DNA of 64,000 nt from Prevotellaceae bacterium UBA4332 (GCA_002394365.1 DGTQ01000006.1:22402-86401), one strand, 5' to 3'. Shown: positions 33,221-41,810, counted from the first letter of the stretch. Made by a program: numbers and translations. Notes: generated by a model not told the origin, from the sequence alone.

Positions 33221-33772
33221 ATGGCAAAGCTAAACACAAACGAGCAATTTAAGGCAGCAATGACGCTGTGCAGGGACATCTTCCAGAAGAAGCTGTATGA
33301 CTACAAACCTTCGTGGAGGATGCTGAGACCAGCATCGCTGACAGACCAGCTATTCATAAAGGCTAAACGCATAAGGACGCTGGAGGTGAAAGGCGAGTCG
33401 ATGGTGGGCGAAGGCATACTGCCCGAATTCATGGCGCTGATAAACTATGGCATCATTGGTCTGATACAGCTTGACAAGGGGTATGCCGACAAGGTGGACA
33501 TGACCAATGACGAGGCTATGGCTCTGTACGACGAGTATGCGCAGAAGTGCATGGACCTCATGGTGAAGAAGAACCACGACTATGGCGAAGCATGGAGGGA
33601 CATGCGTGTAAGCAGCTATACCGACCTGATACTTACCAAGCTGGAGCGTATCAAGGAGATAGAGGACAAGAACGGGGTGACAACCGTGAGCGAGGGCATA
33701 GACTCCAACTACATGGACATCATCAACTATTCGGTGTTTGGAGTGATACAGTTGACCCCCTCCCAGCCCTAA
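33221..33772 (+). CDS. DUF1599 domain protein
   Basis: 183 residues with two similar halves, each holding FIKAKRIRTLE / LTKLERIKEIE, then GESMVGEGILPEFMALINYGIIGLIQL and, in the second half, EGIDSNYMDIINYSVFGVIQL. This is the DUF1599 (nucleotide-modification-associated domain 1) pattern; the function is not established. It starts a co-directional run with the DoxX-like gene and tpiA, an order I recall in other Bacteroidales. The last residues (TPSQP) and stop are encoded by a GACCCCCTCCCAGCCCTAAA repeat that continues downstream, so the native C-terminus may have been replaced by repeat. Confidence 0.85.
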   Translation: MAKLNTNEQFKAAMTLCRDIFQKKLYDYKPSWRMLRPASLTDQLFIKAKRIRTLEVKGESMVGEGILPEFMALINYGIIGLIQLDKGYADKVDMTNDEAMALYDEYAQKCMDLMVKKNHDYGEAWRDMRVSSYTDLILTKLERIKEIEDKNGVTTVSEGIDSNYMDIINYSVFGVIQLTPSQP

Positions 33773-33893
33773 AGGCATCCCTCCCCGAGAGGGAGGGGTA
33801 GATATATGCTCTGACCAATGAATGATTCGCTGGAGAAAATATGTAATATTTCCCTCTCCCTCGGGAGAGGGTTGGGGAGAGGGGTTTTGTCTT
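33757..33893 (+). repeat. GAGAGGGAGG-type REP pair overlapping two gene ends
   Basis: CCCTCCCCGAGAGGGAGGGG (33780-33799) and CCCTCTCCCTCGGGAGAGGG (33852-33871) are hairpins, the second followed by TTGGGGAGAGGGG. The first follows the DUF1599 stop; the second is translated in the N-terminus of the next gene. A relative is at about 13900-13925. Confidence 0.8.
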
Positions 33894-34975
33894 TAGTCTT
33901 TATCTTCTCAGGCTTCGTGAAGGCTGTTGACCCTCTGGGCACACAGTACAAGCTGGAGGATTATGCAGGGGCAATGGGCATCACGTCAGGGGTATTGCCT
34001 GAATGGGTGTTGCTGGGATGCGCTATTGCGCTGGCAGCCACAGAGTTTGTGATGGGTGTGCTGCTGCTGTTTGCCATAAGCAGAAGGCTGGTGACAAAAC
34101 TGGTGCTGGCATTTATGCTGGTGATGACATGCCTGACAGTGTGGATATACCTGTCTGACCCAGTGGAGGACTGCGGATGCTTCGGCGATGCGATAGTGCT
34201 GACGAACGGCGAGACACTGCTGAAGAACATAGTGCTGCTGGCTTGTGCCGGACTACTGGCATGGAGACCTCTGTGCATGAAGAGGATAATAAGCCTGAGA
34301 TGGCAGTGGATAACCTACTACACGGCTATGGCGTTCATACTGGGGATAGCGGCTTACTCGCTGTACTATCTGCCGATAATAGACTTCAGACCATACAAGG
34401 TGGGGGCAAACATACCAAGCCTGATGGAGATGCCTGAAGGGGCTGAGCAGCCAGAATATGAAACCACCTTCATACTGGAGAAAAACGGGAAGAGGAGAGA
34501 GTTTACGCTGGAGGACTATCCAGACTCCACATGGACATTCATAGACTCCAAGTCGAAACTGATAAAGAAAGGCTACGTGCCGCCAATACATGACTTCGAG
34601 ATACAGGATGCAAGGACTGGCGACGACCTGACGGAGCAGATACTGAAGGACAATGGATACACCCTGCTGCTGATAGCGCCACATCTGGAGAAAGCCGACG
34701 ATACGGAGTTTGGCGAGATAGACCAGATATACGAATGGGCAACGGAGAACAACGTGCCTTTCTACTGCCTGACGGCGAGTGGCGACAAGGGCATAGCACA
34801 CTGGATAGACATAACGGGAGCGGAATACCCCTTCTGCCACACAGACGAGACAACTCTCAAGACCATCATAAGGAGCAACCCTGGACTGGTGTTGCTGAAG
34901 GACGGAACCATAATGGGAAAGTGGGCAAACAACGAGTTCACACGCCTGAAAATAGACCAATTCATAAAACAATAA
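33818..34975 (+). CDS. DoxX/MauE-like membrane protein with thioredoxin-like C-terminal half
   Basis: A 385-residue protein of the BT_3928-like family. The N-terminal region holds a DoxX-type four-helix membrane domain with the hallmark LVFIFSGFVKAVDPLGTQYK and ETLLKNIVLLACAGLL; the C-terminal half is soluble, without a clear CxxC, and resembles thioredoxin-like domains in this family. The role is unknown, perhaps redox or quinone related. The first residues ISLSLGRGLGRGV are encoded by a CCCTCTCCCTCGGGAGAGGG hairpin repeat that seems to have replaced the normal start of the first helix. The start at 33818 is the only ATG close enough in frame; a later start would remove the helix. Confidence 0.78.
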   Translation: MNDSLEKICNISLSLGRGLGRGVLSLVFIFSGFVKAVDPLGTQYKLEDYAGAMGITSGVLPEWVLLGCAIALAATEFVMGVLLLFAISRRLVTKLVLAFMLVMTCLTVWIYLSDPVEDCGCFGDAIVLTNGETLLKNIVLLACAGLLAWRPLCMKRIISLRWQWITYYTAMAFILGIAAYSLYYLPIIDFRPYKVGANIPSLMEMPEGAEQPEYETTFILEKNGKRREFTLEDYPDSTWTFIDSKSKLIKKGYVPPIHDFEIQDARTGDDLTEQILKDNGYTLLLIAPHLEKADDTEFGEIDQIYEWATENNVPFYCLTASGDKGIAHWIDITGAEYPFCHTDETTLKTIIRSNPGLVLLKDGTIMGKWANNEFTRLKIDQFIKQ

Positions 34976-35006
34976 CAATAACAACAACAACTAAAAATCA
35001 AAAACT

Positions 35007-35759
35007 ATGAGAAAGAAAATTGTGGCAGGCAACTGGAAGATGAACAAAAGCCTGCAGGAAGGCATTGCACTGGTAAATGACCTGAAAGAAGTAGTGAAGA
35101 ACCCTAACTGCGACGTGGTGATATGCACACCATTCATACACCTCGCTACAGTGGCTGAGATGCTGAAGGGCACACCTATGCAGCTGGGTGCGGAGAACTG
35201 TGCAGACAAGGCAAGCGGAGCATACACAGGCGAGGTAAGTGCCGAGATGGTGAAATCTACTGGTGCTGGATATGTGATACTGGGCCACTCAGAGCGTCGC
35301 CAGTACTACAACGAGACTGGAGAGATACTGAAGGAGAAGGTGCTCCTGGCACTGGAGAACGGACTGAAGGTGCTCTACTGCATAGGCGAATCGCTCGAGG
35401 AGCGTGAGGCTGACAAGCAGAACGAGGTGGTGAAGAAGGAGCTGGAAGAGAGCGTCTTCAACCTCAGCGAGGAGCAGTTTAAGAATATAGTAATAGCATA
35501 CGAGCCTATCTGGGCTATCGGCACAGGCAAGACTGCTACTGCGGAGCAGGCAGAGGAAATACATGCCTACATACGCTCTTGCGTGAAGGAACGCTACGGA
35601 GCACAGGTGGCAGAGGACACCACAATACTTTATGGTGGCTCTTGCAAGGCAAGCAACGCACCTGAACTCTTCAGCAAGCCTGACATAGATGGCGGACTGA
35701 TAGGTGGCGCTTCGCTGAAGGCTGCTGACTTCAAGGGCATCATAGATGCTTGGAAGTAA
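35007..35759 (+). CDS. tpiA: Triosephosphate isomerase
   Basis: A 250-residue TIM barrel. MRKKIVAGNWKMNKSLQEG has the catalytic Asn and Lys (NWKMN), GHSERRQYYNE carries the catalytic histidine, YEPIWAIGTGKTA the catalytic glutamate (loop 6 lid), and YGGSCKASNAPELFSKPDID with GGLIGGASL the phosphate-binding end. It interconverts dihydroxyacetone phosphate and glyceraldehyde 3-phosphate in glycolysis. It lies 31 bp behind the DoxX-like gene and is co-directional with the SPOR and exoA genes. Confidence 0.98.
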   Translation: MRKKIVAGNWKMNKSLQEGIALVNDLKEVVKNPNCDVVICTPFIHLATVAEMLKGTPMQLGAENCADKASGAYTGEVSAEMVKSTGAGYVILGHSERRQYYNETGEILKEKVLLALENGLKVLYCIGESLEEREADKQNEVVKKELEESVFNLSEEQFKNIVIAYEPIWAIGTGKTATAEQAEEIHAYIRSCVKERYGAQVAEDTTILYGGSCKASNAPELFSKPDIDGGLIGGASLKAADFKGIIDAWK

Positions 35760-35813
35760 ACATTAAACATTAAACATTAAATATTGAAGGTTGAAGATTG
35801 AAGATTGAAGATT

Positions 35814-36497
35814 ATGAGAAAAACCTGCTACATACACAAAATATCCTTTGTGCCTAAGAGTAAGGCATTGCACATTCTGTCGCTTATCATAATTTTCAAT
35901 CTTCAATTTTCAATCTTCAATTCCGTAAGCGCTCAGACCTTTTTGGATGACTTGAAACGTGATGTGCCTGGTCAGGGCAAGGTGACGGTTACGCAGTCGA
36001 AGGAAATAGACGAACTGGTGAACGGAAAACCTGCACAGGCACCACAAGCTCAACCTAACGCACAAAAGACGGAGACACAAAAGAACGACACCCCTACTCC
36101 AGCCCACGATGGCAAGGAGACAGCCAAGGCCGAGGAGGACAAACCCGACTCAACAAAGAGGCAACCCATCGTAACAGAGGACGAGGACGAAACCGTGCCA
36201 CCAGACATGCGCAAGAAAGTGATGCGAAGGAGCTACAAGATGCAGGGGTTCAGGGTGCAGGTGTATTCGGGAGGCAATTCGCGAGCTGACAGACAAAGGG
36301 CTGAAACAGCGGGTGCAGTAATGAAATCGCATTTCCCCGACCAACCTATATATACGCACTTCTACTCCCCTTCATGGAAATGTCGTATGGGAAACTATAA
36401 GACGCAGGCCGAGGCTCAGGCTTACCTGGCAAAGGTGCGAAAACTGGGCTACAGGCAGGCTTGTATCGTGAAGGGACCTATACAGGTGCAGTACTAA
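35814..36497 (+). CDS. SPOR-domain protein with repeat-derived signal peptide
   Basis: About 227 residues from ATG 35814 (a TTG at 35805 is also in frame but lies in repeat). After an N-terminal hydrophobic stretch (LSLIIIFNLQFSIFNSVSAQ, cleavage after SAQ likely) comes a P/Q/T-rich linker and a C-terminal SPOR peptidoglycan-binding domain (GFRVQVYSGGNSRADRQRAE, YKTQAEAQAYLAKVRKLG). SPOR proteins bind denuded glycan strands at division sites. The hydrophobic core of the signal peptide is encoded by a TTTTCAATCTTCAATTTTC repeat (35891-35922) identical in type to the intergenic sequence just upstream (TTGAAGATTGAAGATTG). Confidence 0.83.
   Translation: MRKTCYIHKISFVPKSKALHILSLIIIFNLQFSIFNSVSAQTFLDDLKRDVPGQGKVTVTQSKEIDELVNGKPAQAPQAQPNAQKTETQKNDTPTPAHDGKETAKAEEDKPDSTKRQPIVTEDEDETVPPDMRKKVMRRSYKMQGFRVQVYSGGNSRADRQRAETAGAVMKSHFPDQPIYTHFYSPSWKCRMGNYKTQAEAQAYLAKVRKLGYRQACIVKGPIQVQY
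35891..35922 (+). repeat. TTTTCAATCTTCAAT repeat in frame in a signal peptide
   Basis: Encodes the hydrophobic peptide FNLQFSIFN. The same string is translated in the DUF6080-like gene (about 2550-2572) and, on the other strand, in the btuC-like gene (46653-46687), and is common between genes. Confidence 0.8.
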
Positions 36498-36545
36498 TAA
36501 TACAACTAATTTCTGATTGCTCATTCCTAATTACTAATCAAGAAA

Positions 36546-37319
36546 ATGAAGTTTGTTTCGTGGAACGTTAATGGTTTGAGAGCTTGTGCGGGCAAAGGTT
36601 TTGCCGACAGGTTTATGGAGATGGACGCAGACTTCTTTTGTCTTCAGGAGACAAAGATGCAGGCTGGACAGCTCGACATGGAGTTTTTAGGCTATGAGTC
36701 TTACTGGAACTATGCCGAGAAGAAAGGTTATTCTGGCACAGCCATATACACGAAGCACCACCCCGTAAGCGTAAATTACGGCATGAAATGGCTGCTGGAA
36801 GACGAGAGCATCTCTGAGCATGAGCACGAGGGAAGGGTGATAACACTGGAGTATGAAGATTTCTATTTCATCACAGTATATGTGCCCAACGCACAGGACG
36901 GACTGAAAAGACTGGACTACCGCATGAGGTGGGAGGACACTTTTCTTACTTATATAAAGACACTCGACAAGAAGAAACCAGTGGTATTCTGTGGCGACCT
37001 AAACGTGGCACATGAAGAGATAGACCTGAAGAACCCCAAGACAAACCGCAAGAACCCTGGCTTTACAGACGAGGAGAGAGGAAAGTTCTCTACTCTGCTT
37101 GAGGCTGGATTTAAGGATACTTTTCGCACGTTGCATCCAGAGGAACAAACTTTCTCATGGTGGTCATACCGCTTTCACGCCAGAGAGAAAAACATAGGGT
37201 GGCGCATAGACTATTTCGTAGTATCAGACAGACTGATGCCAAAGGTGGCAGAGGCAAAGATACATACCGACATCATGGGGTCAGACCATTGTCCTGTAGA
37301 ACTAATTCTTAGCATATAG
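36546..37319 (+). CDS. exoA: Exodeoxyribonuclease III family nuclease
   Basis: A 257-residue EEP-fold nuclease. MKFVSWNVNGLRACAGKGF is the typical start; CLQETKMQ carries the metal-binding glutamate, FCGDLNVAHEEIDL the catalytic Asp-Asn pair, RIDYFVVSDRL the conserved Asp, and MGSDHCPVELI the catalytic Asp-His. The length fits ExoIII/ExoA AP endonucleases, which cut at abasic sites in base-excision repair. It is co-directional with the upstream SPOR gene across a short gap of TTTCTGATTGCTCATTCC-type spacer. Confidence 0.94.
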   Translation: MKFVSWNVNGLRACAGKGFADRFMEMDADFFCLQETKMQAGQLDMEFLGYESYWNYAEKKGYSGTAIYTKHHPVSVNYGMKWLLEDESISEHEHEGRVITLEYEDFYFITVYVPNAQDGLKRLDYRMRWEDTFLTYIKTLDKKKPVVFCGDLNVAHEEIDLKNPKTNRKNPGFTDEERGKFSTLLEAGFKDTFRTLHPEEQTFSWWSYRFHAREKNIGWRIDYFVVSDRLMPKVAEAKIHTDIMGSDHCPVELILSI

Positions 37320-37360
37320 TCTCTATGTTTAAGAGTTTAAGAGCTTCGCAAGAAACTTCT

Positions 37361-37428
37361 ATCTTCAATTTTTCCCTCGGCTCTGCCGCTTTTACAAAGC
37401 GCAGAGCGCGACTAAAAGAATCTTCAAT
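37361..37428. repeat. 59-bp hairpin element flanked by ATCTTCAAT direct repeats
   Basis: ATCTTCAAT occurs at 37361-37369 and 37420-37428. Between them lies CTCTGCCGCTTT...AAAGCGCAGAG, a hairpin of the CGGCTCTGCCGCTT family also seen at 6128-6145. The layout parallels the 109-bp element at 63828-63946. Confidence 0.7.
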
Positions 37429-37435
37429 ATAAAAA

Positions 37436-38890
37436 GTGCCAATAAAGACTATCAAATCAACCAACTACCGCTGGGTAGTGTGCTCCATGCTCTTTGCAGC
37501 TACGATGATCAACTACATGGATCGTCAGGTGCTGTCGTTGACATGGAAGGATTTCATTGCCCCACAATTTGCATGGGATGATTCAGACTATGGAGCAATA
37601 ACGGCTACATTCTCCATCGCTTATGCTGTATGTATGCTTTTTGCTGGCAAGTTTATAGACTGGCTGGGGGTGAAGAGGGGCTATGCGTGGGCTGTAGCAA
37701 TATGGAGTCTGGGCGCCATGATGCACGCTTTCTGCGGAGCATGGGCTTGTGGAATTATTACTGGTGAGTGGTTTGTTAGTTTTGACGGAGCACGAGAAGC
37801 CCTGCATGACACAACAGCCCCACTACTGCCCATAACCACCCTGACGGTATATATGTTCATGGGATGCCGTTTTGTGATGGCTTTAGGACAGGCAGGCAAT
37901 TTCCCTGCTGCAATAAAGACAACCGTGAGTTATTTCCCTAAGAAAGACAGGGCCTTCGCCACTGCTATCTTCAACAACGGTGCTTCTGTGGGCGCACTCT
38001 TTGCTCCACTTTTTATTCCTACGCTTGCAAGCCATTTTGGCTGGGAGATGGCATTCTTCGTAATTGGTGCTCTGGGCTATGTCTGGATGCTGATATGGCT
38101 CATTCTATACAATAAGCCTGCAAAGACCAGGAGAGTGAACAATGCCGAGTTTGGATATATTTACCAAGACGAGGACGAAGCACAGGTTGCCAAGAAAGAG
38201 ATAGACGAGGGACCAAAGATGACAATACGCAAGTGTCTCACCTTCCGCCAGACATGGGCTTTCCTCTTTGGTAAGTTTATGACGGATGGCGTGTGGTGGT
38301 TCTTCCTCTTCTGGACACCTGCATACCTTTCCGACAGATACGGCTATTCCTCAGACTCTACCATGAGCATGGCACTCATCTTTGTGCTCTACCTCATTAC
38401 AATACTCAGCATAGTAGGTGGCTATCTGCCCACGTTCTTTGTTGAGCGATACGGCAACGAACCTTACAGCGCACGAATGAAGGCAATGTTTTACTTTGCC
38501 TGTCTGCAGTTGGTGGGCTTTATGGCACAGCCTCTGGGAGACATGTCACCCTGGCTGCTTGTGCTTGTGATAGGTGTGCTGGGTGCATCACATCAGAGTT
38601 GGTCTGCAAACATCTACTCTATGGTTGGCGACCTCTTCCCACGCAGAGCCGTAGCCACAGTAACAGGTCTTGGTGGCTGTGCTGGTGGTGTGGGGTCATA
38701 CCTTATTCTTATGCTTTCGGGCTTCCTGCTCTCTTATGCGGAAAAGAACGGGGAGGTGTTCACCTTCATGTCTTATTCTGGCAAACAGGCAGCATACATG
38801 ATAATCTTCAGTATATGTTCGGTGGCATACCTCGTGGGATGGATAGTAATGAAATTGTTGGTGCCGAAAGAGTTAAAAGTTAAGGTTTGA
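37436..38890 (+). CDS. MFS transporter, hexuronate (ExuT)-like, copy 1
   Basis: A 484-residue transporter with 12 membrane segments. MINYMDRQVLSLTWKDFIAP and GLGxxGNFPAAIKTTxxYFP-type segments match the anion:cation symporter family that includes ExuT hexuronate transporters. The start is a GTG at 37436 (PIKTIKSTNYRWVVCSM), aligned by eye with the paralogue downstream. It should import galacturonate/glucuronate or a related sugar acid with protons. The C-terminal tail KELKVKV is encoded by GAGTTAAAAGTTAAGG, which is the inverted counterpart of the GTTTTAACTTTTAAC intergenic string just downstream. A KDG-type kinase gene at 56949 would fit the same pathway. Confidence 0.86.
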   Translation: MPIKTIKSTNYRWVVCSMLFAATMINYMDRQVLSLTWKDFIAPQFAWDDSDYGAITATFSIAYAVCMLFAGKFIDWLGVKRGYAWAVAIWSLGAMMHAFCGAWACGIITGEWFVSFDGAREALHDTTAPLLPITTLTVYMFMGCRFVMALGQAGNFPAAIKTTVSYFPKKDRAFATAIFNNGASVGALFAPLFIPTLASHFGWEMAFFVIGALGYVWMLIWLILYNKPAKTRRVNNAEFGYIYQDEDEAQVAKKEIDEGPKMTIRKCLTFRQTWAFLFGKFMTDGVWWFFLFWTPAYLSDRYGYSSDSTMSMALIFVLYLITILSIVGGYLPTFFVERYGNEPYSARMKAMFYFACLQLVGFMAQPLGDMSPWLLVLVIGVLGASHQSWSANIYSMVGDLFPRRAVATVTGLGGCAGGVGSYLILMLSGFLLSYAEKNGEVFTFMSYSGKQAAYMIIFSICSVAYLVGWIVMKLLVPKELKVKV

Positions 38891-38955
38891 GTGTTAAAAA
38901 GCATGAAAACAAAAAGAGTTTTAACTTTTAACTTTCAACTTTCAACTTTTATTAG

Positions 38956-38963
38956 TATCTTTG
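38956..38963 (+). promoter_or_regulatory. -7 box (TATCTTTG) for the second MFS gene
   Basis: TATCTTTGCAAAACG lies about 90 bp before the ATG at 39054, after a string of CTTTTAACTTTCAACTTTC repeats. Confidence 0.6.
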
Positions 38964-39053
38964 CAAAACGCCTTAAATGGCCGAGAAACTTGGAGCCTCG
39001 AATAAGGAAAAACGAATAATAAATAACAACTAAAATAACTAAAAATCTAAAAA

Positions 39054-40508
39054 ATGAGTTCTGTTACAACTAACAAAATGACCAACTGGCGTTGGGTCAT
39101 GTGTGCGATGCTTTTCTTCGCAACAACGGTGAACTATCTGGATCGTCAGGTGCTGTCACTTACATGGAAAGAGTTTATTGCTCCTGAGTTCCACTGGACT
39201 GATAGTGACTACGGCACCATCACGGGTGCGTTCTCCGTATTCTATGCTATCTTCTGTCTTTTTGCAGGCAAGTTCGTTGACTGGATGGGTACAAAGAAGG
39301 GTTACCTCATCGCCATCGTAGTTTGGTCTCTTGGTGCTGTGCTCCACGCTGGTTGCGGATGGGTGACAATGGAGGCATTCGGACTTGACAATCTTGAGGA
39401 ACTGCGCGCCGTAGAGGCTGGTTCTGCACTTGCAAGCAACGTTGCTATGCTCAGCGTTTACCTCTTCCTTGCTTGCCGTATGATACTCGGTCTTGGTGAG
39501 GCTGGTAACTTCCCTGCAGCTATCAAGGTTACAGCAGAGTATTTCCCAAAGAAGGACCGTGCATTTGCTACCTCTATCTTCAACTCAGGTGCTTCTGTAG
39601 GTGCACTGGCAGCTCCTGCTACCATACCTCTGCTTGCTAAGGCTCTCGGTTGGGAGATGGCATTCATCATCATCGGTCTCCTTGGTTTCGTTTGGGCTGG
39701 TATCTGGATATTCGTTTATGACAAGCCAGCAGAGTCTAAGTTCGTTAACGAGGCAGAGCTTCGCTATGTAAACCAGGATGACGAAGAGGAAAAGGCTGAA
39801 GAGGTTAAGGTAGAGGCAGAGGAGAAGCAGCTCAGCTTCGCTAAGGCATTCACCTACAAGCAGACTTGGTCTTTCGCTTTCGGTAAGTTCATGACAGACG
39901 GCGTTTGGTGGTTCTTCCTCTTCTGGGCTCCTGCTTACTTCCAGGATCAGTACGGTTACGAAGCATCTTCCAACATGGGTATAGCGCTTATCTTCACCCT
40001 CTATGCTATCGTTACCATCCTTTCTATGTTCGGTGGTTATCTGCCAAAGCTCTTCGTAGAGAAGAAGGGTATGAACCCATATCAGGGTCGTATGCTTGCA
40101 ATGCTTATCTTCGCATTCTTCCCAGTGCTCGCACTCTTCGCTCAGCCAATGGGACAGTACAGCGCATGGTGGCCTGCTATCATCATCGGTCTCGTAGGCG
40201 CTGGACACCAGGCATGGTCTGCTAACATCTTCTCTACAACAGGCGATATGTTCCCAAAGAGTGCCGTTGCTACCATCACAGGTATCGGTGCTATGGCAGG
40301 CGGCTGTGGCTCATTCCTCATCAACAAGGGTTCAGGCATGCTCTTCACCTATGCAGAAACACAGGGTTCAGCATTCCAGTTCATGGGCTTCGAGGGCAAG
40401 CCAGCAGGTTACATGATAGTATTCTGCATCTGCGCTGTTGCTTACCTCATCGGTTGGAGCGTAATGAAGATTCTTGTTCCAAAGTACAAGCCTGTAGTTA
40501 TCGACTAA
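39054..40508 (+). CDS. MFS transporter, hexuronate (ExuT)-like, copy 2
   Basis: 484 residues, the same length and closely similar to the preceding gene (NYLDRQVLSLTWKEFIAPEF, FGKFMTDGVWWFFLFW, GAGHQAWSANIFSTTGDMF), so the pair arose by tandem duplication. Codon choice differs: copy 2 uses a narrower set (GCT, GGT, ATC, CTT) typical of highly expressed genes, while copy 1 is mixed. It has its own promoter. Copy 2 is probably the main transporter; the two may differ in substrate. A charged cytosolic loop (DDEEEKAEEVKVEAEEKQ) separates the two halves. It ends before a 10-bp-period array and a perfect terminator. Confidence 0.87.
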   Translation: MSSVTTNKMTNWRWVMCAMLFFATTVNYLDRQVLSLTWKEFIAPEFHWTDSDYGTITGAFSVFYAIFCLFAGKFVDWMGTKKGYLIAIVVWSLGAVLHAGCGWVTMEAFGLDNLEELRAVEAGSALASNVAMLSVYLFLACRMILGLGEAGNFPAAIKVTAEYFPKKDRAFATSIFNSGASVGALAAPATIPLLAKALGWEMAFIIIGLLGFVWAGIWIFVYDKPAESKFVNEAELRYVNQDDEEEKAEEVKVEAEEKQLSFAKAFTYKQTWSFAFGKFMTDGVWWFFLFWAPAYFQDQYGYEASSNMGIALIFTLYAIVTILSMFGGYLPKLFVEKKGMNPYQGRMLAMLIFAFFPVLALFAQPMGQYSAWWPAIIIGLVGAGHQAWSANIFSTTGDMFPKSAVATITGIGAMAGGCGSFLINKGSGMLFTYAETQGSAFQFMGFEGKPAGYMIVFCICAVAYLIGWSVMKILVPKYKPVVID

Positions 40509-40540
40509 TCGCTTTCTAGGAAAAGCTAGAAAAACTATGA

Positions 40541-40600
40541 ATACCTAGGAATACCTAGGACCTCCTAGGAGATCCTAGGAGATCCTAGGAAATCCTAGAA
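40541..40600. repeat. 10-bp-period array of CCTAGG palindromes
   Basis: ATACCTAGGAATACCTAGGA, then CCTCCTAGGA, GATCCTAGGA (twice) and AATCCTAGAA: a CCTAGG hexamer every 10 bp, six to seven times. It sits between the stop of the MFS gene and its terminator. Confidence 0.85.
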
Positions 40601-40630
40601 AAAAAACTAGGACAACCTACAAAATCCACT

Positions 40631-40672
40631 AATATTAAAGCCTTGCAAGAAATCTTGCAAGGCTTTAATATT
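40631..40672. terminator. Bidirectional Rho-independent terminator
   Basis: AATATTAAAGCCTTGCAAG (40631-40649), four-base loop, CTTGCAAGGCTTTAATATT (40654-40672): a perfect 19-bp stem with T-rich flanks on both strands, between the convergent MFS and PfkB genes. Confidence 0.88.
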
Positions 40673-40755
40673 ACTTTTTACCTTATATCTTCTAAACTTT
40701 CTACTTTATACAATACACTCTCTCCCCCCCTACTTTATACTTTCCACATTATACT

Positions 40756-41670
40756 TTATACATTATACTTTCCTACCCTACACCTTATATAATTATCCAT
40801 GCTCTGGCAAACCTCGGAAGAAAATCTCTGTCCGCTCTCTACGAGACGTGCAAGGGTTTCATCAGGCAGGGCTTTTATGCTTTCAGCGTCTGTTATCCCC
40901 TCTTTACAAAGGGCATAGCAGAAGCCTGCATTGAAGTTATCGCCTGCTCCTATGGTACTGACCGTCGTTATCGGTTCTGTTGCAAATATAAGCTTACCCT
41001 TTGGAGTAAACAACTGTATAGGATTGGCAGCATCGGTATAGACGAAGGTGTCACAAAGGCTCTTCACGCGCTCGTAAGCTTCGTCACCCGTATTTGTACC
41101 ATAAAGGATATTAAAGTCCTCTGCAGAGCCTCTTAGCACGGTTGCAAGACACATATTCTCCTCTATGTTTCCTATTATCTCTGGTATCTCATCTTTGTGG
41201 GATGCCCTGAAATTTATGTCGTAATAGAGTATTGCTCCATTCTCTTTTGCAGAAGTAAGGAAACTGCGTACATAATCACGTATTACGGGATTTATAGCAA
41301 AAAAAGAACCAAAGAGAACAATGTCACCTTTTTTAATCTCAGGCATTCTTTCTGGCATGTTAAGCGACTTATGATCTTTGTAGAACAAATACTGTGCATC
41401 GTTCTGCTCATTGAGAAAAGCAAGAGAAATATGCGACTTTGTGTCGGGATGCTGATATACGTAGCTGGTGTTCACACCATTGTCTTTAAGAAACTGCACT
41501 ACCATATTGCCTATATGGTCGTCTCCCACTTCTGTAACCATCATGCAATCCGTTTTGCTGCGTCCGAGGGAAATCATGGCATTAAAGGCTGAGCCGCCAG
41601 GCACTGCCTTTACTGGCTGATTGTTTTTGAAGATGATATCGTAAACTGTTTCGCCGAGTCCTATAATCAT
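40756..41670 (-). CDS. PfkB-family carbohydrate kinase (fructokinase-like)
   Basis: A 304-residue ribokinase-fold protein. The start MIIGLGETVYDIIFKNNQPV, the substrate loop VPGGSAFNAMISLGR, and the ATP/anion-hole motif VSTIGAGDNFNAGFCYAL with its catalytic Asp are present; length and motifs fit fructokinase or 2-keto-3-deoxygluconate-type kinases. It phosphorylates a sugar with ATP in the cytosol; the specificity is not readable. The last residues (GKYNV and stop) run into AAAGTATAATGTATAAAG, an ACTTTATAC-type intergenic repeat, so the native 3' end may have been overwritten. It is flanked on both sides by 10-bp-period arrays of hexamer palindromes. Confidence 0.87.
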   Translation of the reverse strand: MIIGLGETVYDIIFKNNQPVKAVPGGSAFNAMISLGRSKTDCMMVTEVGDDHIGNMVVQFLKDNGVNTSYVYQHPDTKSHISLAFLNEQNDAQYLFYKDHKSLNMPERMPEIKKGDIVLFGSFFAINPVIRDYVRSFLTSAKENGAILYYDINFRASHKDEIPEIIGNIEENMCLATVLRGSAEDFNILYGTNTGDEAYERVKSLCDTFVYTDAANPIQLFTPKGKLIFATEPITTVSTIGAGDNFNAGFCYALCKEGITDAESIKALPDETLARLVESGQRFSSEVCQSMDNYIRCRVGKYNV

Positions 41671-41713
41671 AAGTGTAGAGTGATAATAGCTGTAGTATTA
41701 TTATGGATATAAA

Positions 41714-41803
41714 GCCTATAGTAGCTATATTCCTATAATTCCTATAATTCCTATAGTACCTATAGTACCTATAGTGACTATAGTAACTATAGTACCTGTA
41801 TAG
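41714..41803. repeat. 10-bp-period array of CCTATA/CTATAG hexamers
   Basis: CCTATAATT and CCTATAGTA units repeat about every 10 bp, eight to nine times, with CTATAG palindromes in phase. It lies between pfkB-like and ompA-like genes (both minus strand), downstream of the ompA terminator. Confidence 0.85.
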
Positions 41804-41810
41804 TTAAGAA

